From the NCBI GenBank assembly GCA_050084985.1, contig JBITNC010000001.1:171058001-171122000 (forward strand): DNA of 64,000 nt, read 5' to 3'. The notes below the pieces were generated by a model. The model searched no databases. It saw only the letters and a list, made by a program, of their open reading frames with translations, and had not been told where the DNA came from. Source of the DNA: Nageia nagi. Its lineage: Eukaryota > Pinophyta. Below are positions 35,631 through 46,410 of this stretch, piece by piece. A program made the position numbers and the translations under genes. The number at the start of each line of letters is the position of its first letter. The first letter of the stretch is position 1.

Positions 35631-36460
35631 GGCATTCATGAGTATTGGTCTCTTTAAATAAGTCGTCCCAGCCTTGTGGTTTACATCTCCAAGAGACTTT
35701 GAATATGGTCAAGCTTGTGGGGGATTTAACCATGGCTTCTTTGTTGTCTAGCTTCTCGTTTGTATCAAGATCACATTCTTGGATCGTTAGAAAACTCAGG
35801 AGACCAACAAGTCATTGGCAGGAATCTTGACTGTAATTTAATTATCTTTGAAGGTTAAGATTAGCAGAGTTCTTTGTCCTTGTAAAGACATGTGAATGGA
35901 AGGGGCCTTCTGTTTGAGAGCGTATCTGCTTATAGTCATTTTACACCTTAGTCAAACATCCAAAAGAATGACGTCCTCCTCTTGAGATCCTTTTTGCCTC
36001 TATATAGAACTTAGTTGCAGGCCTATTGTTCTTTATTAGAGGAGACCTTTACGATGGTGAACTCTTACCACTCATTGCTGGAGATAACATCAAGTTCTTT
36101 TGTGTTTGTCTAGCTTTAGTAAAATAAATGTCGCTTTGAGATTTTGGCAGGGTCTGCGCTTCTCTTGGAAGCTTAACGTCACAACTCGTATAAGGCTGGT
36201 GTAGCTGGAATCCTTAACCCAGATGTCTCTTCATTAGGAATCCTACACATCTTTGTTTGGGTGGTCTGTTGTCTTATAGAGTGTTTCATCCTCTGTCCAC
36301 ATCCTACACATCTTTGTGAGGCTTCTCGTTCTATATATTCAAGAGTTCCTTCACCACAGAAGAGTCATTTGACTAATTGCATTTCTTCTATGTCTTCAAT
36401 TTGCTGGATGAATTGATTAATGCAATAAAAGCTTGCTTGCTTTTTTTTATTGGACAAATA
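35630..36460 (+). other. GC-richer block, possible LTR promoter or LINE 3' end
   Basis: Visibly less AT-rich than its surroundings. It has CTCTATATAGAACTTAG at about 35998, which could be an LTR TATA box, and ends GATTAATGCAATAAAAGC followed by a T run at about 36440, reminiscent of plant LINE 3' ends. CCTACACATCTTTG occurs twice (about 36240 and 36303). The 61-codon frame at 35645-35830 has no recognisable domain. Both readings are tentative. Confidence 0.35.
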
Positions 36461-36785
36461 TTAGAATAAAGCATGTTTTTGTTCTTTTTTATTTAATATG
36501 TAGAAATCAACAAAAATAAAATAAAATAATTGAAGTGGTAAATTATTTATTTATTTTTTATGTAATTGTGAGGTGAGTAAATTGTTATAGGAGTTTCTTT
36601 ATGGTCATCATTAGTAGGGTAAGCTTTTTAACATCTCCATTATCCATTAAAGATAGGAGCACAATGGACACATTAGAATACCCATTATGATTTATTTAAA
36701 CATGGATCTCTTCAAGATGAATCAAAATATTGGACCTCCTAAAGATGAGTCAAAGCATTAACCATTGTGTTATACCATTGGGATT
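36461..36785. other. AT-rich sequence, nothing recognised
   Basis: Low-complexity AT-rich stretch; no frame, RNA or mobile-element signal seen. Confidence 0.5.
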
Positions 36786-36812
36786 GGTAAATTATTTATT
36801 TAATTAATTTTA

Positions 36813-36893
36813 GGTAAAATAACCAAAATACCCTTATAATTTAAGGTAATTAAAAAAATACCTCTACTTTTTCAAAAATTACAAAAATACGCC
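36813..36893 (+). repeat. Left terminal inverted repeat of the Pack-MULE
   Basis: Pairs with 37552-37634 in inverted orientation. Shared blocks include ACCAAAATA, TTATAATTTA and AAAAATACCTCT. Confidence 0.9.
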
Positions 36894-36989
36894 TCGCACA
36901 TTTTTTAATAAAAATTAAAAGCTCAATGCAAGCAAAAACGATACATATGTTCTCTACCAAATTGGAGAAATATTATTCGATACTAAACT

Positions 36990-37525
36990 TTTTTCATATT
37001 ATGGTTTCATTCAACTTGTTTCTTTGTAATTGTAACTCTATAAGTTCACTACACTTGTTGATTTTGGACATGTCATTTCCAGCCAAAGCTAGATGTTGGA
37101 GATAACTCAACTTGCCTATTTGAGGTATTATTCTTGACAAAAAATTATAATTCAATTCTAGCTTATAGAGAATCAAAATGCGACCAATATGAGTGTAATG
37201 AAATATTTAAAATGATTGAAGGAGAGATTAATCTTTTATAGTTGCTTAAGATGACCAAGCTCTGATAAATTTTCTCTAGGTGAATTGTTGCTAGAAATGT
37301 GTACAAATGTAAGGTAATTACACTTACCTAAAGTAGGTGGAATTTCACTATAAAGTTGATTAAAGTCCAAATCTAGATATGACAGGCTAGGATATTCTCC
37401 CAAGGCCTCAATTATACTTCCTTCCAACTAATTCTCATCAAGTTTGACTCTAACTAAGCTCTTGCAGTCCTTCAAGATCTCTAGTATAGGCCTTGAAAAA
37501 TTATTTTGATTAACAAGCATACGTT
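36990..37525 (-). pseudogene. Captured LRR receptor-kinase-type ectodomain fragment
   Basis: Minus-strand pieces of plant LRRs. 37236-37427 reads EYPSLSYLDLDFNQLYSEIP, then PTLGKCNYLTFVHISSNN and LSELGHLKQL. 36994-37176 reads LYKLELNYNFLSRIIPQIGK, then LSYLQHLALAGND and CSELIELQLQRNKLNETI. The 24-residue spacing L-x-x-L-x-L-x-x-N-x-L-x-x-x-I-P is the plant extracellular LRR type found in LRR-RLK receptors. Frame changes separate the pieces and conserved glycines are partly lost, so it is not a functional gene. No kinase domain or signal peptide is included. It lies wholly within the Pack-MULE. Confidence 0.85.
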
Positions 37526-37551
37526 GTAGTAACCCTCATTGATAGATCTGA

Positions 37552-37634
37552 TAGGGGTATTTTTGTAATTTATGAAAAAGAAGAGGTATTTTTGTAATTA
37601 CGATAAATTATAAGACTATTTTGGTAAATTTCCC
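37552..37634 (-). repeat. Right terminal inverted repeat of the Pack-MULE
   Basis: Inverted copy of 36813-36893, followed directly by the TTAATTTTA target duplication. Confidence 0.9.
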
Positions 37635-39375
37635 TTAATTTTATTAGAATAGTAGATAACTTAAAATATTTTAAATAAGATTTGATATTAAATCTTATAA
37701 TATAAGTTTTATAAAATAATATTTTAAGTAATATGTTTTCATTATTCAAAATATTCTATTGGTATGCATATATATGAGAATAATAGGAGATTGTAGCTAT
37801 TATTAAAAATAAAATAATTACAGTATTTCTTAAATTGTATGTGATTGATGTCTTATGAACATTCTTTTTGAATTACTATTGATAGAATAGTTTCCAAATG
37901 TAGAATATATGATTTCAAATCAAAAGAGTTCTAAGATGTTAGAATCTTTATTTGTTATAATTAGTTTAACTTAGGAATTAGCAAGCTATGAAATTTACTA
38001 TAGAGAAATTCTAGTAATTTATTAAATAATTAAAGTTTAAGGATAACTTTGAATAGTAGACTATGTGTATTTGAAATAGAGAAAACCTTAAACTTAGAGC
38101 TTTAGAGTTTTTTTTTAGAAAAATGAGGCTTTCAAAGGACTTATTTATTGACTTCAAGATAATGAGGTATTAAAGGATGTCTTGACTGAATCCAAGAATT
38201 AAGAAATAATTTGATGAATTTAAATGATAATATAATCGAGTTTATAGTTATAACTATCAAGAAATATATATACAATTAAATGTTTACTAAGACTCTAGCA
38301 ACCAAAAGTGTGTGCAATTAGTCATGATATTCACCAAAATAAATAGAGAAATTATTTAGGTGAGACAAGTTTAAATAAGGTATAAACTTAGGAGATTCCT
38401 ATGTATTAATTAATTACCTTTTGAATATCAAATCAAATTATTTATTTAATTGATTTCATTAAAATAGTGAATAACTTAGAATATTTTAAATATTAGGATT
38501 TGATATTAAATTTAATAAAATAAGTTAAAAAAACTAATATTTTGAGTAATAAATTTTCACTATTCAAAATATTCTATTGGTGTTCATGAATGTATATATA
38601 TTTTAAAATTAATAGAAGATTATAATTATTATTAAAAAATAAAATAATTACAATAATTACACTAGTTTTATTCAAATGATATTTTCATAATTACTTTCTT
38701 TTAGCAAGTTTTTTTATTTAGTAATCTCTCAAGATTCCTATGTATTTCCTTTTGAATTAATATATAATTTTTTTACTAATAAAAAAAAGTATATATGTGA
38801 TTGATATCTTGAGTACATTCTTCTTGAAGTATTATTGATAGAATTATTTCCAAACATAGAATATATAATTTCAAATTAGAAGAGTTGAAATTGTTATCAT
38901 TAGTTTTACTTAGGAATTAGAAAGCTATGAAAGTTGCTATAGAAAAATTTTAGTAACTTATTAAATGATTAATATTTAAGGATAACTTTGAATATGAGAC
39001 TATGTTATTTGAAATAGAGAAAACCTTAAACTTATAACCTTTGAGTCTTTTTTAAGACAAGTGAGGTTTTCAAAGGACTTATTAATTGAGTTCAAGATAA
39101 TGAGATCTTGAATGATATCTTGACTAAATCCAAGGAAGAAGAAATAGTTTGATGAATCTAAATGATAATATAATCAAGTTGATAGTTATAACTATCAAGA
39201 AATATAGATACAATTAAATTGTTACTAGGACTTAAACAACCAAAAGTTTGTATGCTTAGTCATGATATTCACCAAAATAATAGAGAAATTATTTAGGTGA
39301 AATAAATTTATACCTAAGGTATAAACTTAAAAGATTCCTAGGTATTAATTAAGTGCCTTTTGAATATCAAATAAA

Positions 39376-40999
39376 ATGCTGAAAGAGGAAAAATGTTGGT
39401 GAATCTTTTCCTCTTACATTAAAATGATATTTGATGAGATAGTAAAATATTAATATGCATTAAATTAAATGGATGATGAATTTAAAACCATGCCATGACT
39501 AATGAATATATAGAGCTTGGGGGTGGTACTTGAGTTTTTGTACCTATGGTGAAGAGGATCAGGCTCAAGCCAAATAAATAATATTTTCTTATGATACTCA
39601 TCCTTGTATTAATCAATATTATTCTATTAAATATTGAAGCATGTTTGATTGCTTAAAGGTGAACTAATGGGATGATGTACACTATTTTGGAAGTTTTGTG
39701 AAAGCTTATTTTATTTGGATTTTTAAGTATCTTAAATTCAAGTAGTATCGATAATCTTCTCTTTATAAAATAACTATGATATTGTTTATTCTTTCAAATA
39801 CATATAATATTTATTTTAGAAGTTCCTAAATTCTTCTTAGACCCATATAAGGTCACATTAAAGAGACAACTAAGTCCCTCTTTTATGAACTCTATAATTA
39901 AGGTTATGCAAGATGATGAGGTCTCCATAAACAATACATGTGATTAGTAAAATATGATAATAAATTTGTATAATCATTGTTTAATTATGATAAATTCTAA
40001 ATTGATGATTTGTAATCACTTGAATATTATAGATTAAAACAATCCTCAAATAAAAATATCATTTAAGTTATATTATTCTTATGCCAATAATTAATATGTA
40101 TGTGCTATTCACAATACTAAAAATGAATTGAATAACATTAATATAAAAATAAAAATACACATGCAAGTTTTGACACAACTATTTATAGTGGTTCCCCTTA
40201 ATGTGAGAATATATACACTTAAAAATAAATTTCAATGATCAATTAATTGAATGGATATATTACAAAGATAACAATGAATAATTTATCGTACTCTAAGCAA
40301 CAACTCCAACCTCTAAATAGCCTCCAAAATACCTCCTTAATAAACTAAATAAGTTTGTAACTTCTTAAATACCTTTTGATTCCCAATAATCCTTCTCAAT
40401 CTATTGAAAAAGAATCAATAACTCACAATGAAGCCTCTAATATATTTTATGAATGAAAACTAATGCCCTTTGAACTAAACATGGTTCTTAAACTCTTAAG
40501 AACAACTTCAAAATAACTAAAATCACTTCAACTTCTCCAAATATTATTTTTACACACTAATGTTGATGCTAATACTTCTACATAGTACTTAAAATAAAAA
40601 AGAAAATACGAAGCACACACATGTTGAACCACTCAAATACCAAATTTTAAGATTGTACTCACTAGGAATCTCAATGTCAGAACCCTAATGCTACCATACT
40701 AGTGTAATATTTCAAGTAGTACTTGGATCATGGTCAGTTGATCTTTACAAATTGGGTCATCTATTAAAACAATAATATAGGATCAAAATAATTTCAAATC
40801 ACCTCTACAAACCTTGAAAATTCATATAACACTAAATATTAGTATCTCCCAAAATCTAGACACTTGATTCCTCATAGTTCCAAAAGATAACATTGAAAGG
40901 AGTGTGGACATTATCTTCCCTACACAAAAGACATATATGGTAGATACTAAATTGGATTATATCAGAATCTAAGCATGAAGACATTTGGTACTAATATCT
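39376..40999. other. AT-rich region; possible minus-strand LTR promoter
   Basis: A hairpin-forming pair AAGAGGAAAA / TTTTCCTCTT lies at 39383-39415. On the minus strand, GGAACCACTATAAATAGTTG near 40180 looks like an LTR TATA box, which would fit the 3' end of the minus-strand chromovirus remnant at 41-42.75 kb. I could not find the partner of the LTR at 42514-42754 here. No coding frame. Confidence 0.35.
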
Positions 41000-41420
41000 A
41001 CTCATAAATATGAGCTTTAGATCATGCCTCCCTAATGGGTAGGCATTTAGTCATACAAGTGCCTACTTTTCAACAAGATGTGTAAATAATTCCTCCACCT
41101 TGGTTTTTTCATACCACTTTGCCCTATTAGGAAACTACCCCTTCAACCCAATCAACCAAATATCTTATTTTCCCCTCCTTATATTATGAACCTTGTTTTG
41201 CAAAACAAAATTCTCCTTCAACTCATCCATTGTACTAAGGCCTAAGTCATCAATGGATGGTAAAAAATGATCTAGTTCTACCTCAACTTCAATAATCATA
41301 GATGGTTCAAATAACTTCAAATTATCAATATTAATAATTGAATGAATATGTATTATCTATATAGGAAGATAAATCAACTTGAAGGAATTCTTACTTACTC
41401 AAGAATTGATAGACAAAAAT
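41000..41420 (-). pseudogene. Chromovirus integrase C-terminus and chromodomain, minus strand
   Basis: Minus strand reads NIDNLKLFEPSMIIEVEVEL, then TMDELKENFVLQNKVHNIRR, GKIRYLVDW; after a frameshift it reads PNRAKWYEKTKVEELFTHLV. It matches the plus-strand remnant at 42787-43220 block by block (VEKLKLFQPSML; NKAKWYDSTKVGDFFPHL). The N-V-x-x-L-K-L-F-x-P-S-M block followed by a chromodomain-like module is the end of a chromovirus polyprotein. Non-functional. Confidence 0.75.
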
Positions 41421-41540
41421 AATGTAAGGAGGTGGTACAGGATTACCAATAAAAGTAGTCAAACCAAGGAGATTTGACGTATTACCAACATGGAAAAGAT
41501 ATTTCAAACTTGATCTTATAGCCCAAATCCTCAAGTTGTT

Positions 41541-41985
41541 ATTATGGTAGTACTATTCTATGGAATAATAAATATGTTGATGAAGAAATCTTTGTAGAAT
41601 TTGTTGCTTGAGGAATAATAAAGAAAGCAAGAGATGGCTCCAATGCAACATGCATAATAATATATGGTGTATCATCAAAACAAGGAGGGATCACCATAAT
41701 AGGTTCCTAATAATGATCTATATTATCAAGAAATGGAGGAACATCAGATAAAAATGTAAGCCTCTCATGAAGGTTAGCAACATCCTCAATATATGATTCA
41801 ATAAAAAAAGAAGCAATGCTATCCAAAATTTCATTGTCCATCTCATTTAAAGGATTATCAATAAATGACTAAGATAGAGTATCCTTTGAATTAAGAGATT
41901 GTTCATCCTCTTTCAATTGAAGAGCCAAATCTCTCACAATTTTACATTTTTCATGGATTAAAATTACTAGTTCATGGATTTCCAT
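41541..41985 (-). pseudogene. Unrecognised coding-like frame between PBS and integrase end
   Basis: About 148 codons from ATG at 41985 with only two internal stops (both TAG) before a double stop near 41540. It reads MEIHELVILIHEKCKIVRDL, ALQLKEDEQSLNSKD, then SFFIESYIEDVANLHERLTF, then PCFDDTPYIIMHVALEPSLA. I do not recognise a domain. The N-terminal part is charged and could form a short helix or coiled coil. Its place, 500 bp after a primer-binding site, suggests a gag-like or element-specific ORF, but a captured host fragment is also possible. Confidence 0.5.
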
Positions 41986-42490
41986 GTTATAAGTATGAGT
42001 GATCACCAAAATGGAATATTTTCAAAACCTCCCAATAATAGATCTAAAACTATAAAAAGATCAGATTCCCATGCTCCAAAATAAAATTTAGGAAATAATT
42101 GCATGACCTTTGATAACCCATAACTTTTTACTTAGGCTTATGATTTACCCAATCAATACATTGTTAGAAAGCTCTTGTTGAGAGCATATAAAAAAAACTA
42201 GTCACATGACCCATTTTTAATAAAAAATAATCCCTCAAAGATAAAGCTAAAATTTCCCAACAACTTCAAAATCCCACATCATGATTTTTGTAAAAATATC
42301 CAAAAAAGTAAAAATACAGTATATCTTATACCCATGAAGCTGATATGAGTGCTAAAAGAAATCATAGAATGGTGCCTTATAGAATACTATTTATTCATTG
42401 AAAATAAAAAAAGTGGATTGAAATATTAATCCTAGAGAGTTGAAAATTATCTTTCAAACCCTTGGAGATGAAAGCACAAGTTGCAGCTTT

Positions 42491-42510
42491 GAACTGAGCT
42501 CTGATACTAA
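42491..42510 (-). other. Primer-binding site, minus-strand LTR element
   Basis: Minus strand TTAGTATCAGAGCTCAGTTC matches the initiator-Met tRNA primer site (TGGTATCAGAGC) with one or two changes and lies 3 bp from the LTR end. Confidence 0.75.
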
Positions 42511-42513
42511 TGA

Positions 42514-42754
42514 TGTGGGAGAAAACTTGCTTAATATTTTATTGTAAATAAGGTTTTTAAATAGGTAAGTACAAATATTAATACCATGGGTTTAGCATAT
42601 GGTATTAGCACATGGATTTCACCAACAATCTATTCTAGCTACTTCTAGAACATTTATTATAGTTAACAAGCTAGATATCTAAAAAGATATTATTATTACT
42701 AGATACCTAAATACTATTACTAATAATCATCATAAAGAAAGTATAAGTTGACAC
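42514..42754 (-). repeat. Short LTR (~241 bp), minus strand
   Basis: Reading the minus strand, it starts TGTGTCAACTTATAC at 42754 and ends TCTCCCACA at 42514, next to the primer site. It would be the 5' LTR of the element whose remnants lie at 41000-41985. It sits directly against the plus-strand integrase fragment at 42787, so it probably inserted there. The partner LTR was not found. Confidence 0.6.
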
Positions 42755-42786
42755 ATGAAAAACATAGGATTAATCATAAGTTCCAA

Positions 42787-43470
42787 CTGGATGATCAAGT
42801 TTGATTATATCTCACCAAAGATAGGTTGCAAGGACCAGCCAAGAAGTTAAAATTGATAAGGTATGGACCATTTCTTATTATGGATAAAGTGAGTGAGAAT
42901 TCATTTAGGTTAGATTTACCTATTTACATGAATATTTATTTAGTTGTGAATGTGGAGAAATTAAAATTATTTCAACCATAAATGCTAACTAAATAAGAAT
43001 AAGAAGCCATTCAAGTTTTTTCATCAGTTGAATACTTAGTTGCTCATACCATGAATGCATTGCAACAAGACTCAATTTTTTAAAATAAGGTTTATACAAC
43101 AAGAAGAGATCCATAAGAAATTTGGTTGATTTGATTGAAAGGAAAAATGCCTAATAAGGCTAAATGGTATGATAGTACCAAAGTTGGGGATTTCTTTCCT
43201 CATCTTATTCCCAAAAAACAAATTTGGAATAGAAATCCTCCTCATTGTAGAGGTGTGATCCAAAATGGATCAATTCATAAGTTTGATCATCCATGATTTT
43301 ATATTTCTACACCTAATATCTCTATGCTCAAAATTAAACATACTCCAATAGTTTGGTTTGTTGGATCAACAAAATTTATAGGATGGATATCATACAAGCT
43401 TAATGATAGGGAACTAATATTGTTCCTTCATATGAATTCCATGGGAAAATTAAATAGTTAAGGTAATTTT
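42787..43470 (+). pseudogene. Chromovirus integrase C-terminus and chromodomain, plus strand
   Basis: Reads KFQLDDQV, then LTKDRLQGPAKKLKLIRYGP, FLIMDKVSENSFRLDLPIYM, VNVEKLKLFQPSML (about 42790-42980): the GPF/Y integrase tail. After stops come QDSI near 43075, NKAKWYDSTKVGDFFPHLIP (about 43152) and a long tail through PIVWFVGSTKFIGWISYKLN to about 43460 with one TGA. The AKW-x-x-x-x-K-V-x-x-x-F-P-H-L block is a chromodomain end. The rest of the element is missing on the left. Confidence 0.75.
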
Positions 43471-44029
43471 AGTTGCCAAAATTATTTACAAAGAAGTTTC
43501 ATTAGTTTGGGAGGTTGATTAGTGATTCATGGTTGTATATCTTCTATTAGAATCCATTATTGAGGGTTAATTTATGAGTTTTTGAGAGTTTTCAAGGGGA
43601 TTTTAGATACAAGGAGTTGATTATCTTATGATAGTATTGTGTCCATCATATTGTACTTATGATCACCATTTTGATTGCCCATAATTAAGAGGAAATGTCA
43701 AACTAGATGTACTTCCATATTAGGAGGAACAAGCAAAATTTTGATGCACTATTTTATCTGAATGTAATTTTATTTACTATCAGTTATTTTAATCAATATT
43801 TTAGAGCTTTACACTTAAATTTTATAAATGAATTATATTGGAAGAAGAGCATCAATGCCCCACTTACGCTCATTTTAAGGTACCTACACTGTAATATATA
43901 CCTAATTAGATTCAAAAATTTAAATTCAATCATCTTTATTTAGTGAAATATTGAATAACATAACTTATAGAGTTTTATAGATTAATACTATAGAAGACCT
44001 ATGAATTATTTGATAAGATACATGATCTA
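43471..44029. other. AT-rich, nothing recognised
   Basis: Possible continuation of the chromovirus 3' non-coding region. The 78-codon frame 43707-43943 shows no domain. Confidence 0.4.
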
Positions 44030-44615
44030 AATATAGTTTAATGGTTTACAATTATGCAAACATAGTTTCATGGTTTTTTGAAAAAATATCTTTGAAAATT
44101 TTATTGAAAATGCAATTGTGAGGTGTTAAGACTCTATAAACATGTATTTTACAGAATATAGAAGAATATAAGATGCAAAAATTATTCGATAAGATTACAT
44201 GTATGCAAAATAAAATAAAAAATACTTGTTGCACTAATGCCTTTCCTTACCTTGCCTTGTAGGTTTTGCATAAAATGGATTTTATAATAAGACTCTAGTA
44301 CAAGGTAATATAATTTCATGGATTACAATGATTGTAGGATAGGGAAAAATGGATTTTTTTTTAAAGGTTGTAGAGAGTCTTATGTAGATGCAATTATCAA
44401 GTATAAAGATAAACTCTATAACCCTTGCAAGCATTCTCCCAACATGTATATTTCTTTTTGAGATGAATAATTATGCATGCATTATATACCACCTTGGTTG
44501 TGTAAGCTTTATTGAGGAATCTTTGAACTTTATTACCAATATACCCATAAAATTGAATTGGGTGCTTGGATATGTCTATTTGGCACTTGCAAATCACATA
44601 AGAATGCAGTAATAG
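44030..44615 (+). pseudogene. PPR protein fragment, plus strand
   Basis: Two PPR-type stretches on the plus strand. About 44318-44360 reads ISWITMIVG, then after a stop and small indels 44388-44612 reads MQLSSIKINSITLASILPTC, a deletion, then IYHLGCVSFIEESLNFITNI and PIKLNWVLGYVYLALANHI. This follows the plant order S-W-x-x-M-I-x-G-Y, Q-M-Q-x-x-x-I-x-x-N-x-x-T-x-x-S-I-L-P-x-C, then EALNFI-x-x-MPI-x-P-x-x-x-V-W-x-x-LLGAC. It is the opposite strand to the PPR fragments at 10-31 kb. Frameshifts rule out function. Confidence 0.75.
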
Positions 44616-46309
44616 GGGTGTTTATGGAAATAGTTATTTATTTTTTTGAAACCTAACTATGTTTCATCTTCTGTTATACTTTCAAATATTTATGATGAAG
44701 TGAGCACTTCAATTTCAAACATGGAGAATATTCTTGTGGATATTATTGATGATGTAAAGTAATGCAATACCTAAAGATTATTGTACAATGACATGATGTG
44801 TGATTTTAGATAAATAGGAAACCATGTTCCATTTCATATTTTCAAAAAGTATTTTGAAGAATAGTTGAGTATACAATGAATACCATATTGCAACCAAGTT
44901 TATCTCTAAGTTCCTAATAATGCTTTTAAAGGAATTTGATGTTCCATGGTTTGAATTCAAATTTTGGACATAATCAATCTACTCCCACTAATGATTATTA
45001 CTAGATATATTATTCACCTACTAGCTTTATTTATTTTATAGGCATCTAGTTGAGTTTTTAATGCTCATAATATTAATTACATCTTCTTCATATGTAGAGA
45101 CATGGATATTTATACATTATATCATAAGCACTAGACCTTTATTTATATTTTTCCTAACTCTTTGAGTGGATTTTGTAATTCCATTAGATTTATTGGAGTC
45201 TTAATTACTCCATATTTTTCTATATGTATAGGGATATGATCCAATTGTAAAATATATCATTATAATAATTATGCATTTATTATGTAATAATAATATCAAG
45301 AAATTTGTTGTGCAATTCTTTCTATGTGGTTGTGTGGTATGCTTTTATTTTTGGGCATGCTTCAAGGAGAAAACACTTATATATGTTTGCATAAGTGTTT
45401 TGAGTCTATTTTAAGGTGATATTTAGGTATTTATGGTATTTTAACTAGGTGGGTACTTATTTTTTTTAATTTTTAATAATATATTTGGATATTTTTGTGC
45501 TTATCTCAAACCACCCATTCTAGGATCACTTTGCTTATGGAGGATATAAATTTTATTCTAAAATTCCTTTTATTATGATTCATTTTTTTTGGATAGGTGA
45601 CTAAAATACCTTACCAATTGTATATAGCATGTAATACTTTATTGGTAGATCATATTCAAAAACTATAATCTCCTTACTTGCACTTTCATAATATTTCTCA
45701 GTAAGTTACATGAAGTCTTTAACTTATTACTTATTTTTAACCCATATGACCTTATCTAAATTCTCTCAACATTTAACCATTAAATAGATATTTTCATACC
45801 AATTCTAATAATATATAACACTCCTATATTTCGTTAAGAAATGACCAAGTTATAAACCTTCAAAGTGAGCATAGTAAACTTATATATCTTTGCATTGGAC
45901 CTCGGGAACTTATTTGTTGATTTTACCACATTAGAGCACCCAAAATTACATATTATGCCTCCTTCTTGGGCCTAAAAAATGGTTTTCTAATGTCATAACC
46001 TCTCAATACCCAAGAAACATATATATTACATCATATTTGACCCAAGAAAACCATTCTTATACTTGGGAGGCTTGTTTAAGTCTCATAATGTATTATTTGT
46101 GATCATAATTTCAAATTACTATTCTTTAAGATACATAACTCTATTTTAGGCATGCGTAAATGCCTGTTGGAAAGGTACTTTAATATCTATCCAAATATAT
46201 TGAAAAATCAACATTTTAGATAAGTTTATTCTATTTTAAAGCCTTTGAAATTTCTAGGTATTTGTATCATTCTTGAATCATAGTATTAGGCCTCAGGAAC
46301 CTCAAAATA
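44616..46309. other. AT-rich region; probable LTR at its right end
   Basis: No coding frame. An 11-bp-arm hairpin AAAACACTTAT / ATAAGTGTTTT lies at 45370-45401. The right part (roughly 45830-46309) should be an LTR because a primer-binding site starts at 46312, but its left end could not be placed. Confidence 0.4.
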
Positions 46310-46410
46310 TTCAATTGGTATCAAAGCATTGAGGAATTTAACCTTAAATTATTTAATTAGTATTAAAGAATTGAGGCATTAAGCCTTAAATTCTTCAATT
46401 AGAGTCAAAT
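46310..46410 (+). repeat. Primer-binding site region, 42-bp tandem repeat
   Basis: TTCAATTGGTATCAAAGC at 46310 is an LTR end (CA) plus a PBS-like TTGGTATCAAAGC. Related sequences TTTAATTAGTATTAAAGA (46352) and TTCAATTAGAGTCAAAT (46394) follow at an exact 42-bp period, with ATTGAGG and CCTTAAATT in the first two units. Confidence 0.75.

Larger units (their letters stand above)
36813..37634 (-). mobile_element. Pack-MULE carrying an LRR gene fragment
   Basis: 822-bp element with ~81-bp terminal inverted repeats (36813-36893 and 37552-37634) and a perfect 9-bp TSD, TTAATTTTA, at 36804-36812 and 37635-37643. The TIRs begin GGTAAAATAACCAAAATA and GGGAAATTTACCAAAATA. A 9-bp TSD with long TIRs is the hallmark of Mutator-like elements. 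The inside is not a transposase but a piece of an LRR receptor-type gene, the defining feature of a Pack-MULE. It is non-autonomous. The other copy of the host duplication at 38436-38470 shows the empty site. Confidence 0.92.
36786..39375. repeat. Tandem duplication (~0.8-kb unit) interrupted by a Pack-MULE
   Basis: Copy 1 is about 36786-38440 including the 822-bp Pack-MULE; copy 2 is about 38436-39375. Matches include AATAGTRRATAACTTARAAT (37650 and 38463), TATTCAAAATATTCTATTGG, TTAAGGATAACTTTGAATA and CCTTTTGAATATCAAAT (38418 and 39356). The offset grows from 814 to 938, because copy 2 holds about 120 bp more near 38640-38790. AAATTATTTATTTAATT precedes both the Pack-MULE and copy 2. No coding frame in either copy. 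Confidence 0.85.

Noticed and set aside
43072-43263. 63-codon minus-strand ORF
   Set aside because: It is antisense to the plus-strand chromodomain and tail region, which has recognisable retroelement motifs.
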